Position numbers and translations under genes: made by a program. Below, piece after piece: positions 1-12,425 of a stretch of DNA of 64,000 bases. The notes under the pieces are model-generated. The model had not been told where the DNA came from, did not search any database, and saw only the letters and a list, made by a program, of their open reading frames with translations. The stretch comes from Talpa occidentalis (Eukaryota > Chordata > Mammalia > Eulipotyphla > Talpidae): assembly GCF_014898055.3 (NCBI RefSeq), contig NW_023601433.1:86189106-86253105 (forward strand), in the 5' to 3' direction. Numbering within the stretch: the stretch's first letter is position 1; each line of letters begins with the position of its first letter.

Positions 1-1531
1 CAATCTGTCCCGAGCAGTGTGGTGGTTCTAGACCAGCGCTGTCCAGCGGAACTTTCCATAATGATGGAAATGCTCTGTACTTGCACTGACCAATGTGGGA
101 GCCACTAGTTACATGTGGCCATTGAGCACTTTGAAGTGGCTACTGTAGTTGAACACAAATTTTTAATTTAATATGATCTTAATTTTAATACCACCCATGC
201 CTAGGGGATGTTGGACTGTATTGGCCGGTGCAGCTCTAGGTGAGTGTGACTCAAGATTATACCATTGACAAAGAGCAGACGTGCCCAACTGATGTTTTAG
301 AAGATTCAGGCAAAGGTCCCCAAATGTCAGCATGGAAGCATGAGGCAGTGTTAGCTGGTCTGGAGAGACCCAGGTTGCCAGGCTCATTTCTAGGTCTGGG
401 AAGTTTCTTTGTCACAGAAGAAACTGTCCACGGCCTGGGTAGGATGTCAACCTATACTCAAGTAGCCCCTGGTTCAAGGGAAGGGAGCTCTTGATTATCG
501 GCGCTTTTCAGTCCTGGTTCTGCCAATGCATTTGTTAGATAAACACTGTCTCCAGAGATGGTCCTACACCCATCCTATATGACCTTGGGCAAGCAGCTCC
601 CTGAACTTCACCTTCATATGTTATATGAAGGGATTACTAAGATGGCTCACTGAACTGTTCATCCAACACAGCCATGAGCAAGTAGTAGGTATGAGCTCCT
701 TATTTCACATGGAACACAAGAGACTATGCTAGATCTTATGTAAAACACAAAGAGACATAGAACAAAGCAGGTCCTTCCTCTTCCCCTACCCCCCAACCCC
801 AGCTCCAGCTATTCTTTCTTCCACATTGGCTCTCCTCACACCTGGGGCCAGGGAACTCTAGGGTTACACTGTCCTAACTAGAGAAAATGAGTTTTTCTTT
901 CCTAGTAGTTCCTAGAAAAGCCCTGGAATGTTCTCAGTGGCCTAAATCATGTGCTAATCTATGGACCAATCACTGTGACCGAGGGGGACGGGAAAGACCA
1001 GTTAGCCAGCCCTGCCTGGGTCCCTTGCCCACCCTGAGAGCTCTAAGAATGGGCAGGAGATGAACTCCTCCCCACCCAAGCCTGTGAGCTGAGAGCAAGA
1101 GACCTGACTTCGCCAAGGGGAGAAATGCTACTGTCAGAGGGAAATGGATGCTGCTCAGGCAAAACTTGCAATGTTTTCTATAGTTATAGCCCAAATAGAG
1201 TGAAAGTTGGACTCTGGAAATGCTGGAATCACCTCCTGTAGTATCTCACACAGCATCTATGGGTCAGAAATCTGGGTGGTTCTGGGGGAGGGTGTCAGCT
1301 TTCCGTCATTCTTGACGCCCCTTTCAAATGCACTCCACCCTTTCCTGGTGTTTCTACCAATATGTATCTGCCACTGACTCAGGCATGCCAGGCATCAGGT
1401 TACCAGCCGTATTTTATGGAGCCAGTTCTCTCCATCTTTCACAGGCTGTCAACTGTATTAGCACAAATCCTCATCTTGCTCTTCACTATACCCCCAATGC
1501 CCAGCCCCATGCCCAGGACAATAAATATGTG

Positions 1532-1617
1532 TTGAATGAATGGATAGAATGATGGGCAGATGGACAGATGAATATAGATGGATGGGTGGATGAATGAATG
1601 GATAGATGGATGGGTAG
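1532..1617. repeat. Degenerate (TGGA)n/(TGAA)n simple repeat
   Basis: About 85 bases are built from ATGGATGGATGA-like tetranucleotide units with interruptions. They directly follow a MIR-like 3' end, a common site for such expansions. Confidence 0.85.
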
Positions 1618-1816
1618 ACCTTCCTTCACTGTGCCCATTTGGGTACGAGAAAAGAAAACGATTGTCCCAGCCCTCTAGGAATGCCAAGCCTATTGGGAAA
1701 GACGCAAATGGGAGTGCCGGAGCTGGCATGCACTCTGAGGCAATTATGTTCATCCTGTTCCAACCCCAAGTTCAGTGATGTCCCACTGGTAGCCTGGAAT
1801 CAGCTATGGTGGGAGA

Positions 1817-1884
1817 ATTTATACCACAATAATCATAAATGTCACCACAATAATTTATACCACAATAATCATAAATGCCACCCA
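1817..1884. repeat. 36-bp tandem duplication, two copies
   Basis: The block TTTATACCACAATAATCATA is followed by AATG(T/C)CACC and occurs twice in direct succession, about 36 bases apart, with only one or two differences. It is a simple local duplication inside intron 5. Confidence 0.8.
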
Positions 1885-2173
1885 TCAGGGCTTTTATTTT
1901 CCTGGAGATCTGGTTATTAAACATTTACCAGCATACCACTGCATGCACCTCAACTTATCATGCCAGAGGCGTTAGAGTAAGTGATGCAGGGTCTCAAGGA
2001 GAGAGAAATTCTTTCTGCACAAGCTAGAGAATTTGGAAAGGTTTTGCCCACTAGAGTACATTTCTCTTCACTTTTCAAATGAGCCACGTGTGAAACCAGA
2101 GCCTCTGGTCCCATCGGCTCACTATTCCTGTGGTCCCCATGGTCACGGCTCTCCATCTTGCATTCTCTCTCAG

Positions 2174-2254
2174 GCCCGCACTCTTGAACAGTGCTGAAAA
2201 CTTCACTGTGTTCATCAAGAATAATATCGACTTCCCTGGCCACAACTATACCAC
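2174..2254 (+). CDS. P2RX7: P2RX7 exon 6
   Basis: The 81-base exon follows an acceptor ending CTCTCTCAG and precedes donor GTAAGT. It encodes PALLNSAENFTVFIKNNIDF and continues to GHNYTT (human residues about 178-205). The Thr of the ENFT motif corresponds to T189, a contact for the adenine of ATP, and NFT is also an N-glycosylation sequon. Human has VLIKNN where this gene has VFIKNN. The exon has the same length as P2RX4 exon 6 at 61046, showing the shared origin of the two genes. Confidence 0.95.
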
Positions 2255-2269
2255 GTAAGTGCCCACATT

Positions 2270-2792
2270 ATCTGGCCATATTAGTTTATCAACTTCTGTG
2301 GAACAAATCATCCCAGCACTTAGAAGCTTAAAACAACAGACATGTAGTATCTCACATAGCATTTGTGGGTGAGAAATCTGGATGGTTCTGGGTGAGGGTG
2401 TCAGGTTGTAGTCAGGCTGTCAGCAGGGACTGCACTCACATCTGGGCTTGGTTGGGGCTGGAGAATCTTCTTCCAAGCTCTTCCAAGTTGTCTGCAGGAG
2501 GGTTCAGTTCCTCTCCATGTAGACCTCTCTCCCTAGGGCTGCTTTGAGGATCTATAGTACGTGATGGCTGGTTTCTGCAGAGTGAGTGCCCCAGAGAGAC
2601 AGAGAGCAAGCAAGTAACCAAGATGGAAGTGACAGTCTTTTATCCCCATCTTGGACATGACACACCATCACTTCTGCCATATGCCACTGGTCACACAGAC
2701 CAACTATACAGTTCTGGAGGGGACTACACGAAGGTGTGAATCCCAGGAGGCAAATATCATGGGGGCCTCTGTGGAGCTCGGCTACCACACTG
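2270..2792 (-). mobile_element. Ancient LTR-like repeat (MaLR/MLT1-type), antisense
   Basis: The sequence reads like the reverse strand of an old mammalian LTR. It has the AGCTTAAAACAACAGACATG segment, a 'TGGGTGAGAAATCTGGATGG' block, an AGAGAGACAGAGAGCAAGCA tract and an end resembling GGCTACCACA. The family name is a recollection and the copy is strongly diverged. Confidence 0.5.
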
Positions 2793-2862
2793 GCCCACTC
2801 CTCTGAAAGAGGTGGAGCCCACTTTTCAAGAGATTTGTTTGTTTGTTTTCCATTATGTGCAG

Positions 2863-2992
2863 GAGAAACATCTTTCCAGGTCTAAACACCACTTGCACTT
2901 TTCACAAGACTCGGGATCCATTGTGTCCCATTTTCCGACTAGGAGATATCTTCCAAGAAACAGGCGATAATTTTTCAGATGTGGCCATTAAG
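2863..2992 (+). CDS. P2RX7: P2RX7 exon 7
   Basis: The 130-base exon lies between acceptor TTATGTGCAG and donor GTTGGT. It encodes RNIFPGLNTTCTFHKTRDPL, then CPIFRLGDIFQETGDNFSDV and AIK (human about 206-248). It carries two of the ten conserved P2X ectodomain cysteines (TTC and LCP), which pair with each other in solved P2X structures. NTT and NFS are glycosylation sequons. The frame enters in phase from exon 6 (ACC|AC junction) and leaves cleanly into exon 8. Confidence 0.95.
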
Positions 2993-3214
2993 GTTGGTGA
3001 TGCCTTTGGGATGTGGTGGTTGGGGTGAGCAGTGGGGGTGGGGTAGAGGTGTCAAGAGGTAGAGGATGGTGAATTGCCAAGAGGCTGGGCCACTGGGTCT
3101 TAAGCATCTGACCTGCAGTTATGGAACATGAAGTAAATCCATGCATGGTGCCAAGGACTTTCCCTGTCTTCCCTGATGCAGTACCACAGCCACCCTAAGA
3201 GCAAGATGCTAGGT

Positions 3215-3650
3215 GGATCTGTTTTCTGTGGTTGCTGTAACAAATGGCCACAGACTCAATAGCTTAAAACAACACTGTTTTTTTTTAATCCTTCTGGAGG
3301 ACAGAAGTTCAAAATCAAGACATTGCAGGGTCGTGCTCCCTCCCAAGGATCTAGGGGAGAATCCATTTTCTTGCCTTTCCACCTTCAAGAGTTGCCCTCC
3401 TTGCGTTTCTTGGCTCGCAGTCCCTCTTCCAGCCTGGAAGCCAGCAGCATGGCATCTGGTTTCTTATCCCATGTCAAATTTCCCTCTGCCAGAGTCTTTA
3501 GAAGAGAGAGTATTTAGGGCCCTGGCAGACAAACCAGGGTAATCCCTCCATCACAAGGGCCTTAAACCTTAACCTCTTGCCATAAAAGGTAACACGTTTG
3601 GAGGTCCAGGGAATAGGAGTATCTTTGGGAGGCATTACTCAGATGACCAC
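3215..3650 (-). mobile_element. Ancient LTR-like repeat (MLT1-type), antisense
   Basis: The segment GCTGTAACAAATGGCCACAG followed by AATAGCTTAAAACAACA and CTTCTGGAGGACAGAAGTTC is the reverse complement of the typical 3' portion of an MLT1-like MaLR LTR. A homopolymer run interrupts it. It is highly diverged, consistent with an early eutherian insertion. Confidence 0.6.
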
Positions 3651-3829
3651 TCTTGAATTGATCAGGATTCTCCTAGTTGAAAGTTATAGAAATCCAACTC
3701 AAATGATGTAGTAAAATAGATTTAAAAAAGGAACACTGGGGGCAAATAACAGAAACCAAAGTCAACTGGCTTGAGTGTGAAAGTTCAGACTAAGGAATCT
3801 GCAGAGACCAAAAGTAGATTGATGGCTGC

Positions 3830-3985
3830 CTAGGGCTGAGAGAGCAGATAAAAAGGGATGAAGGTGATGAAAATATATAAAATTAACGGTGGTGATGATT
3901 ACGCATATCCACGAATATGCTAAGAACTCTTGAATTGTACACTTTAAAGTGAGCAAACTGTGTGTGAACTACATCTCACTAAAGC
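3830..3985 (+). mobile_element. Ancient L1 (L1M) 3'-end fragment
   Basis: The text TTGAATTGTACACTTTAAAG, then a GTGAACTACATCTCACTAAA-like end and an A-rich tail, is the recognisable 3' end of old mammalian L1M elements. Only a short diverged piece remains. Confidence 0.6.
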
Positions 3986-4133
3986 TGTTGGAACAAAAAA
4001 AAAAGAGATAAACAAGCAAAATGTGTTTAGGAAGATGTGTAGACAGTTTGGCTTGAGAACCTTCTCTAGGGGAGGGCTGGGACAGAAAGCAGAAAAGACA
4101 TGTAAAAGAACCCTTGTAAGAATTGTGAGAACT

Positions 4134-4402
4134 GGGCCTCCCTGATGGCACAGGCGGTTGAGTGCAGCCCTGTGAAGCTGTCCATCAGCCTCTGCAGTGC
4201 GGGTCCAATCTCTGCTAGCCACAGAGTTACCAACATGGTGCTGCAGACCTCTCCTGTCTTGCCCATTGCTTCCCTCAGCAGTGTATTTCGTCAGTCTGCC
4301 TGCTCTGTTCCCCGCTCTGTCTCTGGTGAATCTTCTCACCCTCCCGCACATCTGACCTGTATCCCGGTTTTTGTATAAATAAATAAATCTTAAAAAAAGA
4401 AA
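4134..4402 (+). mobile_element. tRNA-derived SINE, sense
   Basis: This copy begins GGGCCTCCCTGATGGCACAG and ends in AAATAAATAAATCTT plus an A run. The imperfect direct repeat TTGTAAGAATT flanks it on both sides (near 4114 and 4413), so it is a single retrotransposition. Its tRNA-like head is diverged from the younger copies, so it is probably an older insertion. Confidence 0.9.
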
Positions 4403-4610
4403 TTCTGAAAATTTGTAAGAATTCCAGAATTACAAGTTTAATTTTATCTTTAAAGGGGTGGGGGGGGGTCATGAAGAGTGTTTGATTCTGGTTGTGGTTT
4501 TGTTAAAACAAGTTTTGTCTCCCACAGTGATCAGTGCCAGGCAGGGAGATGTCCGTGGCCGTGTGGCCACATACGGCAGGTTACAGCTCGTCTCTGTGTG
4601 TCTTCCCCAG

Positions 4611-4744
4611 GGAGGAATCATGGGCATTGAGATCTACTGGGACTGCAACCTGGACAGGTGGTTTCAGCACTGCCGTCCAAAATACAGCTTCCGTCGCCTT
4701 GACGACAAGAGCAGTGAGTCCTTGTACCCTGGCTACAACTTCAG
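4611..4744 (+). CDS. P2RX7: P2RX7 exon 8
   Basis: The 134-base exon follows acceptor GTCTTCCCCAG and ends at donor GTAACA. It encodes GGIMGIEIYWDCNLDRWFQH, then CRPKYSFRRLDDKSSESLYP and GYNF plus part of R. It holds the last conserved ectodomain cysteine pair (WDC and HCR). The closing PGYNFR supplies N292 and R294, which bind the ATP phosphates. In the DDKSSESLYP loop it is one codon shorter than my recollection of human, which explains 134 instead of 137 bases. Confidence 0.96.
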
Positions 4745-6954
4745 GTAACAGCGCTCGGCATCGGCCTGGCCACACTAAGCGTTCCAGGGACCTTTCAGAC
4801 CCAGCTGAACTGCATTTCCAGCAGCCAGTAAGACTTGCTGCATTTCCCTACACAGCAAGCTGATGGTGAAAGGCTCCCTTTAAGAGCAAGGCGGTGACCA
4901 AATTGTATGAATTTCTTCCTTTTTCGTTATTAGAGAGGCACACTGTGTGTAAGACAAAAACAAAACTTGGGCAACAGGAAGAAGCAGAGAGATGATAAAA
5001 AGTCCTCATAATTCCTCTCCCAAGACATCAACGAGGAAAACCCCTCTGGCACATTTTCCTTCAAAGCCTCTTTCATAGGCTTATATGAGATCATATCATA
5101 CTCACAACATGGCAACTGTGGGTTTTTTTACATACCTGGTGACACTCAAAATTCTTTGTGACCACTATGTTAATAATCGTAATATTCATTTGTGTGAGTG
5201 TAATGAAAATAAAGCTATACTTCAGGGAGTCTTCTAGATCCCATGTACTCTTTACCACCACCTCTAAACCTCACAGCTCTGGAGGGTGGGCTCTAGCGTA
5301 CCAGCTAAAGCTGAGAAAGGTGAAATAATTTTCCCAAGACCCTTAAATTAGTAAAATTACCATCACCCCAAGCTAGGCCACACTGACCCCACCCCAGATT
5401 GTGATTTTCTCACTTCTTCCCCCGTGATTGGACATTTGGGGTGTTGCCAATGTTTCTATTATACATAACCCTGCAGTGTATATCTCTATACATAAATCTT
5501 GGTTTGAATACCAGAGTGCTTCCTGAGGATAAAATTCGACAAGTAGAATTACTGGAGCAAAGATGATGAGCATTTTATCATATGATTTCGGGTTTTAAAA
5601 AAGTCTGTGCTTTTCATTTCTGGGATTTATATTTGATTCTTTTTCAAACACATGTGCTATAGCTTTGGTGACGTCTGTTCTTAGCTACGTACATGACTCC
5701 TTTTGTCCATTTTACTGTATCCATGCTGACCTGGTATCCATGGTAACTTGGGAGTTTCTCCTTGTGGGACTTTGGAATATCTGTTGGGGGCTTCAGCACA
5801 AATGGTCTTGTGCAAAGACTGTGTATTCTGGAAGAGAAGGAGACAGTTCTGTGGGGTGATGATGTAATACTGCAGCCTGCCAGAAATGTATGACATTAAC
5901 CAATTAGGAACCAGTGTCTAGTCTAATTCCTGGACACTGGAGTCTTCACTCCCTAAGCCATCCCGGCTCCCTTGTGACTTCAGGCTTCTGTAGCCTCAGC
6001 TCCCTTCTCCAGAAGGGAGTTTGTGTTAAAACTCTAGTTCCTCAGATACAGACCTGGTTCGGCCACTCCTAGGAGTCACATGGCTTCAGTCCTGACTCAT
6101 TAACCATCTTGACCACCTAGAAAATGCTTCCCTTGTTTTGAAGTCAGTAATACATTGACTGAACTTTTTGTTTTATTTTGCAGTCCTTTGTGTGCAGGGT
6201 GGGCGGTGCTGGTGGAAGTGGTTGGTTTCCTGGACTAGCCCATGCTGCCATCTTGATTGCAAGTCCTTTTTGGCAAGAGCCTCTTAGAGACCCCTGACCC
6301 TTGGGTCTCATTGCTTCCTCACCTGCAGTCTTGTCTTGCTTTTTAATTTCTCTGTGATGCTTCATGTTTGCTTCTGGCTTCTGACTTCAACCCTATGAAT
6401 TCTCTGGTATCCTGGTTTGCTTTCACTCTTAAGCTGGCGGCTACTGGTTTGGTGCTGATCTGTTCTTGCTTTGACCTCTGCACAGCTTACTCCTCTGCTC
6501 CAGACTTTTGTCAGGCGGTGCCATTCTAATCCAGTTTCCACAGTACCTCCTGCATCTGAATCATTTACTCAGCCTGCTCCTACAATTCTGTCCCAGCACG
6601 AACTTAACACTTCCAAGGCCCATGATTGCCTTGGGAGCCAGGCAGGTTTCTGTGACTGTGGTTATGGTAGGTCATGTTGTGCTCTGGTTCCAGAAACCAA
6701 GTAGGCTTATGCTGTCCCCTTTCAGAAAGAGTTGCCAAGTAGGTCCCAAGTATAATTGTTACGCAATTTGCATATGAAGCTGGCAGGACATTCATACTGG
6801 CCTTCCTCATCCATTCATCAACTATATATTGAGGGAAAAATTATTTGTGGTGCCAGTGGTTATACTGGTAAACAAAAACAGAAAAAGTTACCATTCTATA
6901 AAGTATATAGGATACCTTATATTCTAGCAGGACATAAATGTTAATATATTTTAA

Positions 6955-7500
6955 GTACTATGTAGAAGACAAACTTCTAAGTAAATGGAAAAAAAAAACT
7001 TTGACAAGTCAGCATCATTACTCATCAGAGAAATGCAGATTTAAACCACAGTGAGGTATCACCACACAGTCAGCAGAATGAAATTTCAAGACTGGCAATT
7101 CCAAATATGGAAAGGAAGGGTAGCAACTGGAACTGTCCTGATGGGAGGGCTCTGTGGTTCAACCACACTGAGAACTGTCTGGAAGTTTCTCATCAAGTTA
7201 AATAGACACCTACCCCATGACCTAGAGAAAGGAAACACATGTCCACATGCAGATTTGTGCACGGGGATGTCACAGCAGCACTATCCACATAAGCCAAACT
7301 CTGGAAACCGCCCAGACTGCAACCATAAGTGAAGGGAGAAATAAATGGTGGTATATTTATATACTAAAACACAACTTAGGTTAAAGAAGGGACAAAGTAC
7401 TGGCACAGGCAACAACATAGATGCGTTCCACGGATGGGATGCTGACTGCAGAGCCCAACCCAAAGTAGCACAGGCTGAGATGCTGTGTGTGTGAAGAGCA
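6955..7500 (+). mobile_element. Ancient L1 (L1M) ORF2 3' region, sense
   Basis: The text CATCAGAGAAATGCAGATTT with AACCACAGTGAGGTATCACC, followed by GCAACTGGAACTGTCCTGAT and ATCCACATAAGCCAAACTCT, follows the C-terminal coding part and 3' UTR of old L1 elements. The frame is broken many times, so it is a fossil. Confidence 0.7.
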
Positions 7501-8428
7501 AGAACAGGCAGCGCTTATCTGTGGTGGGAAAGAACAGTGCTGCTGGGCCGGGACGTAGGGGCGGGGAGGAGAGGAAGGACTAATTAGAAAGGAGCACAAG
7601 AAAGTTTTCTGAGATCATGGAATGTTTTTAGATCTTAATGGGGTAAAGGTCATATAGGATACTCGTCAAAACTTGAACAGAATCCTGAGGACTTGTGCCT
7701 CTTATTATATTCTTATATTGTATAATAAATCCAACAAGACAATTTCAGATAATAATTAATGATGTGAAGGAAATCAAACAGGCTAGTGTGGTGGGGGGGG
7801 TGGTAGGCAACCAGAGAAAGCCTCTCTAGGCTCAGGGTGGGACGCCTGGAGGCATACACTTTCCTGAGGATTGTACTTTCCTAATTAAGAGGAAGAGAAA
7901 CTGAGCATATAGCAGCCCATGTTAAGAGAATCCATTTACAAACAATTTTAATATCTCTGAATAGCTTTAGTATTAATAGACCAGACCAATAGTTCTCAAA
8001 GTGTAGGAACTTGGTAGAGATGCAAATTCTCAGGCTCTACCTACTGAGTCACACAGTCTGGGATTGTCTTCATAAGTCCTCCAGGTTATTCTAGTGCATG
8101 CTCACCTTTAAGAATCGCTGATCTAGACCCTCCATCCTCCAAGGGGCCTGGAACCAGCAGCCTGGGCCTCATCTGGAAGTTTGCTATGATGTGGAACCTC
8201 AGGCTGCATCAAAATCTGTATCTTAACGAGATTCCCAGGAAACTCAGACACACATTACACTTTGAGAAGTGCTGGTCTAGACTGTATCATCCAGCCTCCC
8301 AACCACATTTCTTCTCAGATGTTTCACCTGACTGTATTTTGTCGCTACAATTGGGTTCTTTGTTTCCTGGAGAAATGAATAATATAAAGTGTCTATGTAA
8401 TCCCTGCATACGAGTGCATTAGAAGGCA

Positions 8429-8430
8429 GG

Positions 8431-8461
<31 letters not shown>

Positions 8462-8475
8462 CATACACACACAGA
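8429..8475. repeat. (CA)n microsatellite
   Basis: About 15 uninterrupted CA dinucleotides (8430-8459) are followed by CC and a short imperfect CA stretch. It is likely to be length-polymorphic. Confidence 0.95.
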
Positions 8476-8539
8476 GCTAGCATACTTACCGATTTCTAGA
8501 GAGGTCTACTCAAGCAACTGGGACTATTCAATGTTATTT

Positions 8540-8802
8540 TTTTTAAAGATTTATTTATTTATTTATACAAGCACTGGGTACAGTCAGAAGTGAGGGAGGA
8601 TGAGAGAATTCACCAGAGCCAGAACAGGGAACAGAACAGGCAGACTGATGAAATACACTGCTGAGGGGAGCAGCAGAAGCAGCAGGAGAGGTCTGTGCGC
8701 CATGTGGGACCCTCACCGGTGGCCGGGGATCTAACTGGTGCTGCAGAGGCCGCGGGCAGCTTCACAGCCCAGTGCTCAAACACTGCGCCACCAGGGGAGG
8801 CC
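8540..8802 (-). mobile_element. tRNA-derived SINE, antisense
   Basis: The reverse-oriented SINE runs from the T-rich tail (AAGATTTATTTATTTATTTA) to CCACCAGGGGAGGCCC. The 16-bp direct repeat CTATTCAATGTTATTT at 8524-8539 and 8803-8818 is a perfect target-site duplication, indicating a relatively recent insertion. Confidence 0.95.
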
Positions 8803-9864
8803 CTATTCAATGTTATTTAAAGAAGCATCATAAATTAGCAGGTAGCCCTCAACTGGGTTCTAATTTTTATTTGTTTTTGGCCTGCATAATGTTTCAAAAG
8901 TTGAGACCTTCTACATAAATTCTGGATTTCCTACTTTTTATAAAAAGATTGTAAATCCATTTGGAAAAAACCAAACCATTTGCCAGCTCTGGGTTATCTC
9001 CCTCACAGAAGCACTGGGCTACAGTGCCAGGGGTTCCCTTTAGAAAGGGCATGGGTTTTGGGTTTTTGTGTTTGTTTGTTTGCCACTGTCCCCACAACTC
9101 CTTATTGTACCACTCATTTCTGTCTGGCCTACGGGCATCTGAGTTTGAGACCCTTGACTAAAGGCCAGCTGACGGCAAGACATAAAAGTCTTTTTGTCTC
9201 CTCTGTGTCAGTGGAGTTGCACCCAGAGCCCTGAGATCAGCTCCCAGTTTATAACATTTTGATCATTCCCTGCTGCTCTGCCGAATAGGCTTATGGCCAT
9301 CAGCATAAGAGAGGACAGGATCAGTGCTCCCCTGGGCACCCTTGCAGGCTGCTTTCAGCATCAGCAGAAGCAGGGTAAGGTACCAACTGGGCCTTAGCCA
9401 GTGTCCCCTGCATCGCTGAGCTAAGAACATGACTCCTGGAGAGAGCTGAGCTTTCAGGAGAACTGAGGTTGATATTCTTTTAGAACAAAGTGCATTTGTT
9501 GTCTGCAGCGAGCACCAGAAGAAATCTTTGGCCAAAAATAAATTGTCGAGATCTGACATGTAGTTGGATAAGTTATTTCAAACAGCCACACAAAAGAGAA
9601 GAGGATTACAGGTTAAAGGAGGGGTCAAAAATTAAACTAAAATACAGGAAGTTAAAGAAAAGTTGATCACATCGCAGCATTTTGCCCTGTGCCACAAGAT
9701 CTATGAGCAACATTCCTTCTTGGGTGAATGAGTGATTCGGTGTTTTGATGACCCATGGAACATGGAGCAGACCCACGAAGCGGGGGTCACTGCACCCCGG
9801 GTTCTGAGCGGGTCTGTGTGTGTGCTCCTTTCCTGTGCCTTCGATTTATAAGTCCTTCTCCTGG

Positions 9865-10028
9865 TGTTTCTGTTTCAATTTTCCCTTTCCGTTCTCTTAT
9901 GAGGACAGTCGTTGTATTTAAGGTCCACTCTCAATCCAGATGAGCTCATTTTGAGATCCTTAATCACATCTGCAAAGACCCCCCCTTCCTCCAAACAAGG
10001 TCACTTTCACAGGCACAGGGGTAGGCAA
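9865..10028 (-). mobile_element. MLT1-like MaLR fragment, antisense
   Basis: The words TTAATCACATCTGCAAAGAC and AACAAGGTCACTTTCACAGG reverse-complement the widespread 'CCTTATTTGGAAATAGGGTC' region of MLT1 LTRs. Only a short part remains. Confidence 0.6.
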
Positions 10029-11686
10029 GTGGGTGTATCTTGGCAGGGGACAAAGGAAGAATTATTCAATTTGTAAAAATCATCCTTGTTTAGGGCCTGG
10101 CTTTTCTCAGCATGGCCCACTGACCCCTGCCTCAGAAGCCCCTGGTACCTTACCGGAAATACAGACTTCTAGAAACATCTCAGACCTTCTGAAACTACCT
10201 ATTGGCTGTGAGACCCGGAAATTTGCCTTTTGAACTCACTTCCCAGATGATTCGTGCCCTCCATTTGAGAACCATGGCACCAAGGCCCTGAAAGCAGAAA
10301 CCCAAGTATTTACTGTCTGGTGTTTACCTCCCAGACAAACCCATGTAGGTAGAGAGGACACACCCCGGGGTGGGGAGCGGCCATGAGCGTTTGCCGCGTG
10401 TGCTAAAACCAAACTACTAAATAGAGCAGATGAGAAAATGGTCATGGGGTGAGAACAATCAGATGCAAAGGAATAGAAACCCCTCTGACCAGACACAGGC
10501 AGTAAAGCACCGAGAATAGCTCACTGATCCCCACATCAGACTGGGAGTTAAAAACAAGTTTCCGCTGTTCCCTACTACATTCTGGCAGAGCATCTGTTTT
10601 CTGTTTTCTTCTCACCACACACCTGTAAATAGACTGTGAATTAATAACGCAGAAAGAAAATATATATCCGTACCTAAAAAGGGGGGGGGAGATTTAAAAG
10701 TTTGAGGAGGCAGGTGGCTTTGGCTTCCTAATTATTCAGGAAGAACAAAACATACCAGCTTGTGGCTCTGGGGACAGCTGCATATTTGGGAGGATTGTGA
10801 CTTGTACTCAGGTCTTGGCTTATAAAGGTGACGAAATGATGACATCCAGTGGTCAGTGCCACTGAAGATATCTAGTCCACTTCCCAAGAGGAGGGGCTCA
10901 CCATGGTACCCAGGAGAAGCATCAGGTTTGGTCAGGAGCAGTGACGGGGAGCAAGGCCCAGGCCCTGCCTGTGTTTTCTCTGGGAAAGGCAAGCAGGGCT
11001 CAGGGAGCTCTGGACTCAAAGGCTTGTCTCTGGGGTCTACTCTCTGGTCCGAGGTGATTTGGGGCAGGAATACATGCTGGCTGTGTGAGAGTCAGATGAA
11101 GGAGTAGGTGGGGATAGGGGCTCACAGAACTATATTTTTTTCTATCCTTGCATAAGCTAGATCACATAGGAGGTATAAACAACTTTGGCTGTTTTTTTTG
11201 GCCTTGTGATAGTGGATGCTGGAGAGACATATGTAGAATCTTAAGGAAAAAAAGTTAGAACAGACTGCTGAGGTGCAGCTGTCCCCAGTCCAGTCATTAG
11301 TACCTAGGATTCACACCCCTGCCATTGTTCTAGAAGCCAGCCTGTTTTTTTCTCTTTAGGAATAATCCATTTGCTTGAAAGTTTTGTTTTTTCTCTTGTT
11401 GTTAATCCTGTACTGGTTTAAAATTGTTCACTTTCCTCTAAAAGCTCATTTCCCATCACTGGTGGTGGAATGGAGGTAATATGGGTTTGTGGCGCTTTGC
11501 TTCCAGGCGGTAAGAGAGCACCTGGCTCTCTGTGGTTGGATTTGCGGGTTTGGGTTGTGTTTCTCCATCTGCCCACTGTCCATCTGGACGAGGAAGATGA
11601 GGTCAGCTGCTGTTTGGAACTTTGTCTTTTCATCAAAGACCAGCAGTTTCAGATCCATTTATAAACAGATTCTTTCTCTCCTACAG

Positions 11687-11777
11687 ATATGCCAAGTACT
11701 ATAAGGAAAACAATGTGGAAAAAAGAACTCTGATTAAAGTCTTTGGGATCCGTTTTGACATCTTGGTTTTTGGCACC
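11687..11777 (+). CDS. P2RX7: P2RX7 exon 9
   Basis: The 91-base exon lies between acceptor TCTCCTACAG and donor GTAAGT. It completes the Arg of NFR and encodes YAKYYKENNVEKRTLIKVFG, then IRFDILVFGT. The Lys of TLIK corresponds to K311, an ATP phosphate contact, and is retained. The end of the exon leads into the second membrane helix. Confidence 0.96.
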
Positions 11778-12159
11778 GTAAGTGTCTACTCCCCGCCACC
11801 AGCAGCTCTGTTCCTGCGGCTGTGTCCTAACTATTGCTGTAGGGTGTCAAGGGGTGAATGCTTCGGTCATAGCCACTAGCTGGCACTGGTATGAGAGAGG
11901 GGGGAGAAATGTCCGTGGAATCCTGTCCATGAAGAGCTCATCTGATGCGATTATGAGCAGGGTAGGAGGGGGGTAGAAAGCTAAAATTTAACTTTAAAAA
12001 TTCTCTGATTTTTCAAGAGAGTAAAAGATATTCCTCTTCAAAATAGTTTGTAGGTAACAGAATCCATGTCGACTTGGCTTAAGAAGAAAGTTTTTTTAAG
12101 TTCACATAGATGAAAAATCCAGGGACAATTTCAGGTTTCAGGCATGGCTGGATCCAGAT

Positions 12160-12425
12160 TTTTTTTTTAAGATTTATTTATTTTTATTTATACAAGCACT
12201 GGGTACAGTCAGAATCATGGGAGGGTGAGAGAATTCACCAGAGCCAGAGCGGGGAGCAAAACAGGCAGAAGGACCAAAGTACACTGCTGAGGGGAGCAGC
12301 GGGCAGCAGGAGAGGTCTGTGTGCCATGTGGGACCCTCGCCCAGTGGCCAGGGATCGAACCGGTGCTGCAGAGGCTGCGGGCAGCTTTGCAACCCACACT
12401 CAACCGCTGCGCCACCAGGGAGGCC
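12160..12425 (-). mobile_element. tRNA-derived SINE, antisense
   Basis: The copy extends from a poly-T/TTTATTTATTTTTATTTA tail to CCACCAGGGAGGCC. A CTGGATCCAGAT duplication flanks it, at 12148-12159 and 12426-12437. The internal B box, read on the minus strand, is GGTTCGATCCC, so the pol III promoter is largely preserved. Confidence 0.95.

Larger units (their letters stand above)
1..2173. other. P2RX7 intron 5, 3' part; relic repeats only
   Basis: No P2RX7 exon 5 or other coding exon is visible here. The stretch holds MIR-like relics (near 540-650 and about 1465-1530, the latter ending in the usual AATAAATATNTGTTGAATGAA-type 3' end), a TGGA-type simple repeat and a short tandem duplication, which are listed separately. 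Confidence 0.5.
4745..11686. other. P2RX7 intron 8 (6.9 kb), non-coding
   Basis: No exon is visible. Recognisable contents are an old L1M fragment, a (CA)n tract, one SINE and a MaLR fragment, each listed separately. The stretches 4900-6900, 7650-8400, 8820-9860 and 10030-11680 show no convincing gene, RNA gene or young repeat to my reading. Confidence 0.6.

Noticed and set aside
1..2173. P2RX7 exon 5 in the first 2 kb
   Set aside because: No segment encoding the expected RCVxxxGNxKTCEVxAWCP-type sequence with splice sites was found; it must lie upstream.
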